A DNA stretch of 64,000 nt from Cellulophaga sp. F20128 (GCF_023015805.1 NZ_JALKBA010000003.1:248001-312000); one strand, 5' to 3'. Numbered from the stretch's first letter, positions 53,721-63,351 are shown. Notes: generated by a model not told the origin, from the letters alone. Translations and numbers: made by a program.

Positions 53721-55889
53721 CTAGACTGGAAGATAAATGTAGAAGGTTGAACCTATGCCAATTTTACTTGTAGCACATATATAACCGTGATGGTTGTCAA
53801 CTATTTTTTTACAGATAGCAAGACCAATTCCGGTACCTGAATATTCTGTTTTTTGATGTAAACGCTCAAAAATATTAAATATTTTTTCAGCATTTTCTTG
53901 CTCAAACCCAATGCCGTTGTCGCTAATTTTTATTTCATAATAGGCATTTTCAGTATTTTTAAAAGGTGTAGGCAATTGGTTAGGCTTCACCTTAGTAGCA
54001 TCAATTACAATTAGAGCACCTTCGGTTAATTTTTTATACTTGATAGCATTTGAAATTAGATTGGTAAACAATTGCTCTATTTGAAATGGAATTCCATTTA
54101 TTGTAGGGAGGTTATTTTCTACAATGGTTATATTACTTTCTTTAATACTTTCAGAAAGATTATCCTTTACCTTTTTCATTTTATTATTCAAATCGATGGC
54201 TTGTATATCTTCAAGGGTATTGTCTATCCTGGAATAAGTCAATAAATTATTAATCAACAATTGCATCCGACCGGCAGAATTATCGATCTTGTCTAAATAA
54301 TTCAAACCTTTCTCTGAAAAGTTATTTCGTTCCGTCTCGGATAATAAGGAAATAAACATTTGAATTTTACGCAATGGTTCTTGCAAATCATGACTTGCTA
54401 CCCGATTGAATGATTCCAGTTCAGCATTAGAAAGCTTTAAGGCTTTATTTTTTTGTTCCAGTTTTTTATCTTTTTTAATACTTTGTGTTATGTTTTGTAT
54501 AACTCCTACCATTTTTTTTGTGCCATTTTCGACAATCATTAAAGTGGTAGATTTAAAATACCTTCGCTTTCTGTCTTTTGTAATTATTCGATAAGTAACT
54601 TCCGTTGTTCCCTTTGATGATAAACCTTTGGCAAAAGATTTTTTAAATTTTTGTACATCCTCTGGATGAACATAGGTCATAAGATTTTCCAAACAGGGTT
54701 CAAAATCACCGGGTTTCACACCTAACAGCCTATAGAGGTTATCTGACATATCTGTGACACCCATTTCTGGATAGGATGTAAAGCTGCCAATTTTGGCAAC
54801 TACTTCTGCATTGTTTAATATTGCATTTTTTAAAAATAAACTTTCATTTAGTTTTTTTAAATTTTCACTGGCATGTTTTTCCTGACTAACATCAATTGTG
54901 GTCACATTTACTCCCGTCTCTAATTTTGAAACGATACTTTTTAACCATACCTCCTCTTCCTTAAAAGTATAGGGCCGTGTAAGCTGACTCACTTTGCCAG
55001 TGTTTAAGCAGGTAACATACATCTCAAAAAGTCCATTGGTCATCGTAAGGGGGAAACTTTCAGATAACTTGGTTCCGATAATTTGTTGGGCAGGTATGCC
55101 TGTTATTTCTTCTATTTTATTGTTAGAGTATTCAAAAATAAAATCAATTACTTTTCCATTGTCATCTGTAACGGGTTTAAAATAATTTACGAGATTGTTA
55201 CTGTTTGATATAATATTATCTACAAACCCTTGAGCGCTTAGCAATTCTTTCCGAGAATTATTGATTTTTACAAAGGCTAACAAAAAGACGGTTAGTGAAA
55301 ATAACACCAGTAATAATGATATAAATGGCGTAAAAAAGGTCTCTGTTTTATAAGCATTTATTCGTTCTCTAAACAAGACATCTTTTTTTTGAGACATTCC
55401 TAGTTTAAGGCTTGCTAATTTTTGAAAGATGGATGCCATTTTTACCACTTCTGCCATTAATTTATCTTCAACATCTTCTTCTAAGAGTCCCCGATAGTTG
55501 TTTATATTGTTTAGACTTATATCTAAACTATCTCTCCAATGATTAATGGTGTCTAAGTATTGACGTTGTTCAGGAATGTCCTGGGTGAGTTTAGCTAACT
55601 GTTTAAAAGAGGTTTCTGCCTCATTTTTATATACGCTATAAGTGTCTTTAAATGTGGAGTCATTTACAATTAAAGATTTATAGCCAGAAGCTTCAATTAG
55701 GCTGAATTTGGAAAACAAGTTGTTTATTTCCTTATCCACGAGCAGAGAACCAGAAACCAGATCAGCAGAATTTCTCATATTAATGATCTGCCTATATGAA
55801 ATACTAGAAAGCAATAACAACAAGGCTATGGCAATTACCAGTGCTATTTTATATGATTTAGTAGAAGATATTATTCCATTAAAATCCAT
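53721..55889 (-). CDS. Sensor histidine kinase with periplasmic sensor and PAS domains
   Basis: 722 aa. TM helix about 14-30, a CHASE3-like helical periplasmic domain to about 180, second TM (FISLLLVLFSLTVFLLAF), one PAS region about 220-325, a second PAS with PAC (GSFTSYPEMGVTDMSDNLYRLLGV ... VTYRIITKDRKRRYFKSTTLMIV) about 350-470, HisKA with SHDLQEPLRKIQ (His about 500) and HATPase with LFTNLISNAIKYKK, ISDNGIGF and YSGTGIGLAICKKI. The SHDLQEPLR H-box is of the phytochrome-kinase type. A response regulator gene ends 6 nt before it, so the two form a pair. Confidence 0.93.
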   Translation of the reverse strand: MDFNGIISSTKSYKIALVIAIALLLLLSSISYRQIINMRNSADLVSGSLLVDKEINNLFSKFSLIEASGYKSLIVNDSTFKDTYSVYKNEAETSFKQLAKLTQDIPEQRQYLDTINHWRDSLDISLNNINNYRGLLEEDVEDKLMAEVVKMASIFQKLASLKLGMSQKKDVLFRERINAYKTETFFTPFISLLLVLFSLTVFLLAFVKINNSRKELLSAQGFVDNIISNSNNLVNYFKPVTDDNGKVIDFIFEYSNNKIEEITGIPAQQIIGTKLSESFPLTMTNGLFEMYVTCLNTGKVSQLTRPYTFKEEEVWLKSIVSKLETGVNVTTIDVSQEKHASENLKKLNESLFLKNAILNNAEVVAKIGSFTSYPEMGVTDMSDNLYRLLGVKPGDFEPCLENLMTYVHPEDVQKFKKSFAKGLSSKGTTEVTYRIITKDRKRRYFKSTTLMIVENGTKKMVGVIQNITQSIKKDKKLEQKNKALKLSNAELESFNRVASHDLQEPLRKIQMFISLLSETERNNFSEKGLNYLDKIDNSAGRMQLLINNLLTYSRIDNTLEDIQAIDLNNKMKKVKDNLSESIKESNITIVENNLPTINGIPFQIEQLFTNLISNAIKYKKLTEGALIVIDATKVKPNQLPTPFKNTENAYYEIKISDNGIGFEQENAEKIFNIFERLHQKTEYSGTGIGLAICKKIVDNHHGYICATSKIGIGSTFYIYLPV

Positions 55890-55895
55890 AGTGAC

Positions 55896-56339
55896 TTAAA
55901 TTCTGAATAAAAAATTATCCTTGTTTAAATTTGAGGTATGGTATTGCCAATTCAATTGTAATACTTTATCAATGGCATTTTTTAAATCTGCAAAATTACT
56001 GGGTTTGTTAATATAAATATTTGCCCCGTTTACAAATGTATTTTCAATATCCTTTTCCGAAGATGATGTGGAGTAAATGGCAACAGGTATTGCTTTTAAA
56101 TTACAACTGCTCCGAATTTCTGTTAGACATTCCATTCCGTTTTTTAAAGGCATATTTAAATCCAAAAAAATAAGGTGTGGCGTAGTTTCCGTTCTTATTA
56201 AATGCTCCATCAACTCTTTGCCATTTTTAAATAAAGAAAGATTTGTTTTTATTTTTAAATCGCTCAACGCCTTTTGAAACAACCATCTGTCATCTTCATC
56301 GTCATCGGCTAGTAAAATATTTAAAATTTTCAGGGACAT
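55896..56339 (-). CDS. Rcp1-like single-domain response regulator
   Basis: 147 aa. Receiver domain only: ILLADDDEDDRWLFQKAL (acidic pocket), LIFLDLNMPLKNG with phosphoacceptor Asp60, VAIYSTSS and INKPSNF (Lys). No output domain. The ADDDEDD start is typical of response regulators paired with phytochrome-type kinases. Upstream partner of the histidine kinase. Confidence 0.92.
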   Translation of the reverse strand: MSLKILNILLADDDEDDRWLFQKALSDLKIKTNLSLFKNGKELMEHLIRTETTPHLIFLDLNMPLKNGMECLTEIRSSCNLKAIPVAIYSTSSSEKDIENTFVNGANIYINKPSNFADLKNAIDKVLQLNWQYHTSNLNKDNFLFRI

Positions 56340-56386
56340 AAATATAATTGTATTTAGAACACAAGCAAATGGGTTCCTTATTTAAA

Positions 56387-56938
56387 TTAAATATTAAATT
56401 CTTTTCGTTTTTTAATAATTTTTTGAAATGTGGAAGGCGTTAAGCCCGTCGTTTTTTTAAATTGACCAGATAAGTGGGCAACACTGCTATAATTAAGTCT
56501 ATAGGCAATTTCAGTTAAGGTTAAATCAGTATTCGCAATTAATTCTTTAGCTTGATCTACTTTTTTTAGTATCACAAAATTCTCAATAGAGGTATACGTG
56601 CTCTCTGAAAAAAGATTGGACAAATAGGCGTAGGAATAATTTAACTTATCCGCCAAGTAGGATGATATTTTGTAAAGGTTTGCTTCCTCATCGGCTAACA
56701 TTTCATTAATGGTATCTTTAATTCGCTGCACCAATTCTGTTTTTTGGTCATCTATAATAGTAATCCCGTAGGTAGATAGCGATTCAGCCAATACTAATTG
56801 CTGTTCAGTTGTCAGTTTATTTTTAAATGAAATTTCTTGGGTATTTTCTATGGTATAATCAAACCCCAACCTATCCAATTGCTCCTTTAAAATAGCATTG
56901 CGGGTAATGTTTAGATTAAATGTTACATAAATTTTCAT
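56387..56938 (-). CDS. Short AraC-family transcriptional regulator
   Basis: 183 aa. N-terminal 75 residues form a small alpha/beta unit of unknown role; residues about 80-180 are an AraC HTH pair (KISSYLADKLNYSYAYLSNLFSESTYTSIENFVI and LTLTEIAYRLNYSSVAHLSGQFKKTTGLTPSTF). Encoded 47 nt before the response regulator on the same strand, so it could be the output protein of the kinase/receiver pair. Confidence 0.9.
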   Translation of the reverse strand: MKIYVTFNLNITRNAILKEQLDRLGFDYTIENTQEISFKNKLTTEQQLVLAESLSTYGITIIDDQKTELVQRIKDTINEMLADEEANLYKISSYLADKLNYSYAYLSNLFSESTYTSIENFVILKKVDQAKELIANTDLTLTEIAYRLNYSSVAHLSGQFKKTTGLTPSTFQKIIKKRKEFNI

Positions 56939-57106
56939 AAAACCACCTTACTTTAGTAAAATACAATAGAATTAGAATAGCTATATAAAAAAAAACAGCG
57001 CGTAGCGAAAGTAATCTTTTTAATTTTTAATTTTTAGCAAAAATTATTATTTTTTAACCATTACATTTTTTATTAATTGATGATTAATTCCAAAGCATAA
57101 AATACT

Positions 57107-57643
57107 ATGAAGCTAAGCAAACAAAACAAACGGGCAATAATAGGAGGCTTTATTTCTTTAGCAATAATGCTATTAGGGGGCATCCTTATTGGCAGATTAA
57201 GTGGGTATGAAGCCAAAGTTCTTATAAAAAATTCCTTGGATGGTATGAACACCTTGTGCAATACCATAGCACTGGCATCTGCAACCATTTTAGCCTTATT
57301 ACTTACTTTATTGGGCTTAAGTTCTAATTCTAAATCGCGTTTAAAAGCAGATCATTATTATCATGTATTGCAGATTGCGAAATTAGATACGGCTGTTTTT
57401 ATTGCTGCAGTAATTAGTTTTTTACTGTTTAATTTACCAATTACAGAATCGGAAAATGTACCAAACAATTGGTACAACGCCTTGTATTATATTTCATTGG
57501 GAATATCTAGCTTATTAAGCGCAGGCTTAATTGTGGTGGTTTTAATGCTATACAATACAGTAGTTAATATTATAAAAATTGTGGGACTGGGTATGACGGA
57601 TCATCCGTTAACTATAACTGAAGACGAGGAAGAAGAAGAATAA
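57107..57643 (+). CDS. Hypothetical membrane protein
   Basis: 178 aa with about four membrane helices (AIIGGFISLAIMLLGGILIG, TIALASATILALLLTLLGL, TAVFIAAVISFLLFNL, YYISLGISSLLSAGLIVVVLMLY) and a very acidic C-terminal tail (EDEEEEE). No family recognised. Followed by a strong terminator. Confidence 0.8.
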   Translation: MKLSKQNKRAIIGGFISLAIMLLGGILIGRLSGYEAKVLIKNSLDGMNTLCNTIALASATILALLLTLLGLSSNSKSRLKADHYYHVLQIAKLDTAVFIAAVISFLLFNLPITESENVPNNWYNALYYISLGISSLLSAGLIVVVLMLYNTVVNIIKIVGLGMTDHPLTITEDEEEEE

Positions 57644-57717
57644 GTAGTGCAAAGAAAATAGTGTTTATGGACAAAACATAGCATATGATTAAATAAGTAC
57701 AATAAGAAGCTCAACGT

Positions 57718-57756
57718 AAAATGCCCAACTAGGACTTTCCAGGTTGGGCATTTTAT
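57718..57756. terminator. Bidirectional terminator
   Basis: AAATGCCCAAC / GTTGGGCATTT stem with a 13-nt loop; A-run and T-run on the two sides serve the convergent genes at 57643 and 57776. Confidence 0.85.
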
Positions 57757-57775
57757 TACGATGCTTACAAATATA

Positions 57776-58225
57776 CTACGCTAGATCTTCTAATTTTTTG
57801 ATAGTTGCTAAATCACCTTTAATGTTGTTTACTTGATTCGTAAGTAATGTTAAGGTGCTAGGAGGTAAACTTGTTTCCTTTAAAACATCTTCATAATCAT
57901 CAATCGCAGCTTTTTCTCCTGTAATAGCGGCCTCTAACATAGATTCATCGGAATCAGCAGAAAAGAACGATTTTACATCCATCCATGCTCGATGAGCCGA
58001 TCCGGATACGCTTCCTCCTTTTTCAGCTTCCTGTCCAAAGTTTCTGATTTCTGATTCTATAGCATGACCAAATTGGTTACGTTCTTTTGATTTTCTTTCA
58101 AAATAGGCTTTAAGTGCAGGGTTATTTGTATGATCTGCCGCTTTGTGATAGCCTTGTTTTGCATCATAACTTTTTTCTAATAAAGTATTTAATTTTTCAC
58201 TAACTTTTTCTGTGTATGTACTCAT
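57776..58225 (-). CDS. DUF2383 (PA2169-like) four-helix-bundle protein
   Basis: 149 aa. STYTEKVSEKLNTLLEKSYDAKQGYHKAADHTNNPALKAYFERKSKERNQFGHAIESEIRNFG is the family opening; the second half AWMDVKSFFSADSDESMLEAAITGEKAAIDDYEDVLKE resembles a ferritin-like helix pair. Soluble, stress-linked, biochemical role unknown. Confidence 0.9.
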   Translation of the reverse strand: MSTYTEKVSEKLNTLLEKSYDAKQGYHKAADHTNNPALKAYFERKSKERNQFGHAIESEIRNFGQEAEKGGSVSGSAHRAWMDVKSFFSADSDESMLEAAITGEKAAIDDYEDVLKETSLPPSTLTLLTNQVNNIKGDLATIKKLEDLA

Positions 58226-58388
58226 AATAGTAATTTTAAGGTTATTGGTTTATTTGAAGATGCTAAACCAATCAACATCATTTCTTCTGTTGTAAAATTA
58301 GAAAGTTCATAGGCTTGCTATTAATTCAATTAATTATTTTATTGATTCAAAAGATAAAATCAATACAAACAAATCTTGAATTTAGCTT

Positions 58389-58814
58389 TTAAAAGGAGAG
58401 TGCTTTTTTTATTTGCTTCCAGAAATTCAATTCCGTTTTGGTGACCGAAGTTGTTAATTTAGTCAATAATAGTAGATTGCTTTTAAACTGTTTAAATTCA
58501 GATTTATTGCACCTATTTTCGGCAATAGGGTAATAGGCCATTCCCCAATTGGGAAATATTCTATTTTTTGTTAAGCCTTCAGCGATAAGTTCAATCTTAG
58601 TATGTCTATGGTCTCGTTTTATCTCATTATACAATGAAATGACATCCTGCTCGTCACCTTCTAAAAGTTGATAAAATTTAGTGTTATAAAACACCAAACA
58701 GCCTGTAATATTTAATTTTTTATTTTTTTTGTCGGCTAATGAATGTATGCTTTCTAAATCTGTCGTATTAATGGTATTAATTGAAGTAGATCTATAGGTT
58801 AATTGGTATATCAT
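58389..58814 (-). CDS. BLUF-domain blue-light photoreceptor
   Basis: 141 aa, mostly one BLUF domain. The FAD-site residues Tyr7, Asn31 and Gln49 and the switching pair Trp90/Met92 are all present at the same relative spacing as in known BLUF proteins; KLNITGCLVFYNTKFYQLLEGDE is the core motif. The C-terminal 45 residues form a helical cap, no output enzyme. Short BLUF proteins act through protein-protein contacts. It responds to blue light; partner unknown. Confidence 0.93.
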   Translation of the reverse strand: MIYQLTYRSTSINTINTTDLESIHSLADKKNKKLNITGCLVFYNTKFYQLLEGDEQDVISLYNEIKRDHRHTKIELIAEGLTKNRIFPNWGMAYYPIAENRCNKSEFKQFKSNLLLLTKLTTSVTKTELNFWKQIKKALSF

Positions 58815-59078
58815 ATTAAATACAAATATAATTGTTTTTATTAAGAGTATTTAAGGAGAAATACAGGGCTATTGTACTGAATTGCTAATGCCATAATAAA
58901 TGGATAATTTATGAATGTTAGCTGTTTAATTCAGATTGACTTTTTCTAAGTATCTGAAATTTATTAAAAATTTGAGAGTGTAGAATGACTCCTGTTTTTA
59001 TTCAAGTCAATGAGATCTTTATATGAGTTAATATTTGGGATATAATAAGTATAATATTGTATTATAAAACTTAGAACT

Positions 59079-59381
59079 ATGCAAATTATATATGAATATG
59101 ACAATGTTAACAGTAGCGAAAATTTAGAAAGCTTTGCGGCCGAAAAATTAAATAAATTAGAGGAAAAATTTGATTTTGTACATAGAGCAGATGTCTTCTT
59201 TAAAAAAGAAAATACAACAGCTACTGAAACGGGTTCAATATGCAATATTAGATTGAGTATGCCTGGTCCAAGAATCTTTGCCGAAGCATCACATGCTAAT
59301 TTTCAGCAATCTATTTCAGAGTCTATTAACGATTTGGAAAGACAATTGCGTAAGCATAAAGAAAAAATGAGAAATTATTAA
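59079..59381 (+). CDS. RaiA/HPF-type ribosome hibernation factor
   Basis: 100 aa. MQIIYEYDNVNSSENLESFAAEKLNKLEEKFDFVHRADVFFKKENTTATETGSICNIRLSMPGPRIFAEASHANFQQSISESINDLERQLRKHKEK matches the short HPF/RaiA fold (beta-alpha-beta-beta-beta-alpha, basic last helix). Binds the 30S A/P sites in stationary phase. Confidence 0.9.
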   Translation: MQIIYEYDNVNSSENLESFAAEKLNKLEEKFDFVHRADVFFKKENTTATETGSICNIRLSMPGPRIFAEASHANFQQSISESINDLERQLRKHKEKMRNY

Positions 59382-59600
59382 TTTTAAAACACCGATAGGT
59401 TTTTATATTGAATTTCTTGCCATAAATCAGGAAACCAATTTGTTTAATGAAGTAACTTAGGGTTCCTTTTGTGGGTGGTATACGTCTAAATTAAGATTAC
59501 AAACGATGATTAAATGTAACTACTGAAATTTATTTTTAATTCATTCCTCATCAAAGTAGGTCTCATTTAATTTGCATCGGCCTTTTTTAAAATTTTTAAA

Positions 59601-60881
59601 ATGTTCAAGACTATTTTAAAATTCATCAAGAAGAAGTATAAAGATGTAATACACAGTATTGCTTTTTATCCTGTCTTAATTAGTTTTTCCTTTTTAATAT
59701 TGGCTATTGTAGGTTTGCAAGTTGAGCATTTGGGTTGGATTAATGGTTTGAAGAAAGACATTCCATACCTTTTTATAGAAGATTATGAAACGGCACGTTC
59801 CATTTTATCAACTATTATTAGTGGTATTTTATCGCTTACTGTATTTAGTTTTACTATGGTAATGGTCGTTTTAAATCAGGCTTCTTCCAATTTCTCGCCA
59901 AGGCTATTACCCAATCTTATATCCAATAAAAAACATCAAATTATCTTAGGAATATACATAGGCACCTTACTCTATTGTATTTTTGTTTTGATCTCGTTAG
60001 GTGCCTATGGGATCGACTCAAAATCCCTTGGATTGTCTACTATGATTGCTGCGATATCAAGTTTTGTTTGCATTGGTCTGTTTGTGTATTTTATTGATAG
60101 TATTTCAAAGGCCATTCAGATACATAATATTATAGATAGAATTTATGAGTCTAGTAGCAATTATCTAAAGAAAAGAAGAGATACTCAAAAAACAAACAAG
60201 GCCGCACATACTATAATTAATACGGAAAATTGGAGAGCGCTTACAATAAGTAAAACGGGATATTTTAGAGGTTTTGATGTTTCACTTATAAAGGATTCTT
60301 TAATAGAAAAAGACATTCAAATTGAAATAATTCCATATATCAATCAACATATCTGGAACGGAAATCCCATCCTAAAAATTAAAGGAGATCTTACAAATGA
60401 AGAAGATGATAATCTAATTTTTTGTTGTAGTATATCTTCCGATAGGCATGAAGGAGATAGAGGTATTACAGGAATGATAAAATTAATGGAAATTGCAGTG
60501 AAGGCAATGTCGCCAGGAATTAATGATCCTGGAACGGCTATTGATGCCATTAATAAAATTGGATTATTATTGAGTGAATTTCTACAGTTTCCTAGCATTA
60601 CTTCCAAAACTGTGGCAAACAAGTCTCTTGTTATTGTAGAAAATTCTATTTCGGCAAAAGAGCTTATGCGAATTTTAATACAACCTATTCGCTTGTACTC
60701 AAAACAAGATAATTCCGTACTCTATGTGCTTATTAAGTCCCTGCAGTTTATTGTAAACATTCCTTCTATTTCACCTTTAAATAAGGAAATTGTAAAAATT
60801 GAACTGGATGCTCTTGCATTTGATATTGATAAAAATATTGATAACAAATTGGACAAAGAGCATTTAATGAAATTGTTTTGA
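59601..60881 (+). CDS. DUF2254 family membrane protein
   Basis: 426 aa. Four N-terminal membrane helices with the family motif LSTIISGILSLTVFSFTMVMVVLNQASSNFSPRLLPNL and the conserved MKLMEIAVKAMSPGINDPGTAIDAINKIG in the soluble C-terminal half. Function unknown. Confidence 0.93.
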   Translation: MFKTILKFIKKKYKDVIHSIAFYPVLISFSFLILAIVGLQVEHLGWINGLKKDIPYLFIEDYETARSILSTIISGILSLTVFSFTMVMVVLNQASSNFSPRLLPNLISNKKHQIILGIYIGTLLYCIFVLISLGAYGIDSKSLGLSTMIAAISSFVCIGLFVYFIDSISKAIQIHNIIDRIYESSSNYLKKRRDTQKTNKAAHTIINTENWRALTISKTGYFRGFDVSLIKDSLIEKDIQIEIIPYINQHIWNGNPILKIKGDLTNEEDDNLIFCCSISSDRHEGDRGITGMIKLMEIAVKAMSPGINDPGTAIDAINKIGLLLSEFLQFPSITSKTVANKSLVIVENSISAKELMRILIQPIRLYSKQDNSVLYVLIKSLQFIVNIPSISPLNKEIVKIELDALAFDIDKNIDNKLDKEHLMKLF

Positions 60882-61049
60882 ACCTAAATAAGGTAAGGTT
60901 AAAAGAGAACAGAACTCACCCATATAGTATAAAACGAAATTCGAATTAATAGAGGTAGGCAAGATCCAGATCGTATCTCTCCATAGCCCTATTAAAGCTA
61001 CAATTGCATAAGGTACTTTATCTATAGCCCTATGTTTAAGGAAAATAAC

Positions 61050-61427
61050 TTATTCTAGATACTTTTCAACATCAGATGGTGACTTTATCTGTAAAAATTG
61101 GTTCCCATTAATGGCAATAGGATAGTTTACAATTATGGGATTCTTTTCGATCAGTTTTAACCAGTCATGGTCTTCTAAGTGTACTTCTTTATCTCCATAT
61201 ATTTGGACAAAATCAGGGTGTTTTTGATTTACTAGTTGCGAAATATGAAGGTTTAAATTACCTGCGATTTCTACCCATTGAGTGCCAGTGACCTTAGTCT
61301 TAGAGATATCAATAGTTGCGATTTCTTTCTCAGAAGCTTCAACGTAAGGCAAGGTTTGTTTGCCTATTGATGTTTCTGAATTATAATACAATTTTAGTTC
61401 TCGATCGTTTTTAGCTATCACACCCAT
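61050..61427 (-). CDS. ArsC/Spx-like glutaredoxin-fold protein
   Basis: 125 aa. The fold and the segments LKLYYNSETSIGKQTLPYVEASEKEIATIDI and IIVNYPIAINGNQFLQIKSPSDVEKYL resemble ArsC/Spx proteins (arsenate-reductase-like), but the usual active-site Cys at the N-terminal CxxC/S position is absent (NSETSIGKQ). Not a functional arsenate reductase by sequence; role unknown. Confidence 0.75.
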   Translation of the reverse strand: MGVIAKNDRELKLYYNSETSIGKQTLPYVEASEKEIATIDISKTKVTGTQWVEIAGNLNLHISQLVNQKHPDFVQIYGDKEVHLEDHDWLKLIEKNPIIVNYPIAINGNQFLQIKSPSDVEKYLE

Positions 61428-61486
61428 TTGTTTTAATTTAAAAATTTACGTTTTAGACCCTAACCATTGTCTATTAAATTTGTTGT

Positions 61487-62503
61487 TTATACTAGCTCTG
61501 TATCACTATACTCTTTCTTATAGATCTTTATCACCACAAGAAAGAGGCTCACCAATAGAGGCCCAAAAATTAACCCGATAAACCCAAATAATGGCACGCC
61601 AATAACTACACCAATTACGGTAATTAAGGGGTGTACATTATCTAATTTTTTCAATACAAAAAGTCTAATAATATTATCTGTTGCTCCTACAATGAGTATT
61701 CCATACAACAAAATAGCCCATGCTTCAAAAACATCACCATTGGCGTAGGTTAGGATAAAAGCCGGTACAATACCTAACAATCCTCCTACAAAGGGAATCA
61801 TAGATCCAATGGTGACCATAACGAACCAAAAAACTGGATTCTCAATTCCGAAAATTAAAAACCCAATAAGAGCAACAAGACCTTGTGCAATAGCAACAAG
61901 CGGAATACCCAAGGCATTAGAACGGACCATAGTGTTGATGTCTGCACCTATAATTTTTAAATTTTCGTTTTTTAAAGGAATGTATTCATACAAACTTTCT
62001 TTTAATTTTCTTCGATTTGTAAGCATGTAATAGAGTAAAAAATACATGATAAAAATTGAAAGAAAAGTCTCGAAAGTGCCTCCAGCAAAACTTTGTAGCT
62101 TGGTAGAAACCATAGAAGAAACTTCCGAGCTGTCGATCTGAGAAGTTAAATCGAAGCCCAAATAACGCTCAATATTTTCTAATTGTGTTTTGAACGCATT
62201 GGTGACACGTTCAGAATTTTGTACCACATTACTGATTTTTGTACTTAACATCAGTACAATACCGGCTAAAGGCAACAATATACAAATGATCGATAAGATT
62301 AAAAGTACAACGGCGGCAAGTTCAGTATTCCATCCTTTTTTAACTAATTTCTTCAGCGGTTTTCGCAGTAGCACATACATTGTTATAGCTCCTAAAACCC
62401 CCGATAGATAGGGTGTTATTTCAAAAAATATAAGTCCTGCCATACAGATGACAACGAATAACAAAAAAAGTTGATTGATAATTTTATGGCTGATATGTTT
62501 CAC
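61487..62503 (-). CDS. AI-2E family permease (PerM/YdiK-like)
   Basis: 338 aa with about eight membrane helices and the family region MVTIGSMIPFVGGLLGIVPAFILTYANGDVFEAWAILLYGILIVGATDNIIRLFVLKK. Named after AI-2 exporters but function is diverse; some export Na+ or other solutes. It lies 59 nt upstream of the ArsC-like gene on the same strand. Confidence 0.92.
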   Translation of the reverse strand: MKHISHKIINQLFLLFVVICMAGLIFFEITPYLSGVLGAITMYVLLRKPLKKLVKKGWNTELAAVVLLILSIICILLPLAGIVLMLSTKISNVVQNSERVTNAFKTQLENIERYLGFDLTSQIDSSEVSSMVSTKLQSFAGGTFETFLSIFIMYFLLYYMLTNRRKLKESLYEYIPLKNENLKIIGADINTMVRSNALGIPLVAIAQGLVALIGFLIFGIENPVFWFVMVTIGSMIPFVGGLLGIVPAFILTYANGDVFEAWAILLYGILIVGATDNIIRLFVLKKLDNVHPLITVIGVVIGVPLFGFIGLIFGPLLVSLFLVVIKIYKKEYSDTELV

Positions 62504-63090
62504 GATGGATTACTATTTAAATTATTCATTGCGCCTAAGGTTTTGCTGAATTTTATTTTTTTAATGTAACCCTTAGTTTTTAAATCAAATTTAAATTGAT
62601 TGGTTGTTCTTTATTAATCGCTTTGACTAACATTTTAACTGTATTGGTAATTGTAGTATTAAAATAATACAACTAAAACTGGAATCAAGAATCATTTTTC
62701 GGGCAATTTAAGGTCTACGAAGTAATGCTTTTTGTACATAGTAGCATAAAATAGGATTCATTAGTACCAAGAGCAGTCTTAAATTTTAATTCTATGTTAG
62801 GGTTTTAGGCTGAATGATTTAGCTTAAGTTCAAAAAATAAATGTTATTTATAGATAAGTAGGCCGGGTTTTTATAAAAGATAAGCATTAACCTTATAAAA
62901 ACTTATATGAATTTGTGAATTTAATTGAATTACCTGCAGATTACCATAAAAGCGCTGCTTTAAAATTAGTCTAAACAAAAAAACGATCAAGCAAAATTGG
63001 CGTTTTTTCTAATTGTACTATTTTTTCGTGACCTCGACTGGATTGACTTCGTCTTTCCATAAAGCTCCGCTTTGAAAATAATACAAACAA

Positions 63091-63119
63091 AAAAACGCTC
63101 AAGCAAGCTTGGCGTTTTT
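63091..63119. terminator. Terminator-like hairpin in repeat unit 2
   Basis: AAAAACGC-T-CAAG paired with CTTG-GCGTTTTT around a 4-nt loop, with A-run and T-run flanks, so it can act in both directions. A degenerate copy lies in unit 1. Confidence 0.65.
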
Positions 63120-63214
63120 TCTTATTGTACTATTTTTAGTGACCTCGACTGGATTGACTTCGTCTTTCCATAAAGCTCCGCTTTGAAAGTCCGCAAAAGA
63201 AAATTTCGCAATTT

Positions 63215-63255
63215 AAAAAACAAAAGCAAGCTATGTTTTTTAGCTTGCTTGTTTT
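63215..63255 (-). terminator. Terminator downstream of tRNA-Arg
   Basis: AGCAAGCTA (63225-63233) pairs with TAGCTTGCT (63241-63249), 9 bp, and the minus-strand transcript runs on into TTTGTTTTTT. It lies 29 nt beyond the tRNA 3' end. Confidence 0.75.
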
Positions 63256-63277
63256 CAACTTTTTGTTGACTTTTTCG

Positions 63278-63351
63278 TGACCTCGACTGGATTCAAACCA
63301 GTAACCTCTTGAGCCGTAATCAAGTGCGCTATTCAGTTGCGCCACGAGGCC
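63278..63351 (-). tRNA. tRNA-Arg (ACG)
   Basis: 74 nt on the minus strand. Acceptor stem GGCCTCG/CGAGGTC (7 bp with one G-U), D arm with GCGCAACTGAATAGCGC, anticodon arm CTTGA-TTACGGC-TCAAG giving ACG, T arm CTGG-TTTGAATC-CCAG type and discriminator A. CCA is not encoded. Its 3' end is repeated twice downstream. Confidence 0.95.

Larger units (their letters stand above)
62504..63277. other. Gene-free region with tRNA-tail repeat array
   Basis: 774 nt between the AI-2E permease and tRNA-Arg. The part 62504-62943 has no visible feature; from 62944 on it contains the tandem repeat array described separately. A frame at 63136-63345 is artefactual (it reads through the tRNA). Confidence 0.65.
62944..63291 (-). 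repeat. Three tandem repeats carrying the tRNA-Arg 3' end and a terminator-like hairpin
   Basis: Units begin at 62944, 63057 and 63168 (periods 113 and 111 nt). Each has CCATAAA..GC..CGCTTT.., a terminator-like hairpin and a copy of TGACCTCGACTGGA (63029-63042, 63140-63153 and, inside the real tRNA gene, 63278-63291). Units 1 and 2 are almost identical; the third diverges in the middle and ends in the complete tRNA. Confidence 0.85.

Noticed and set aside
63136-63345. 69-aa open frame on the minus strand with repeated SSRGH
   Set aside because: It reads through tRNA-Arg and the tail repeats; the repeated peptide is a translation of the duplicated tRNA end, not a protein.
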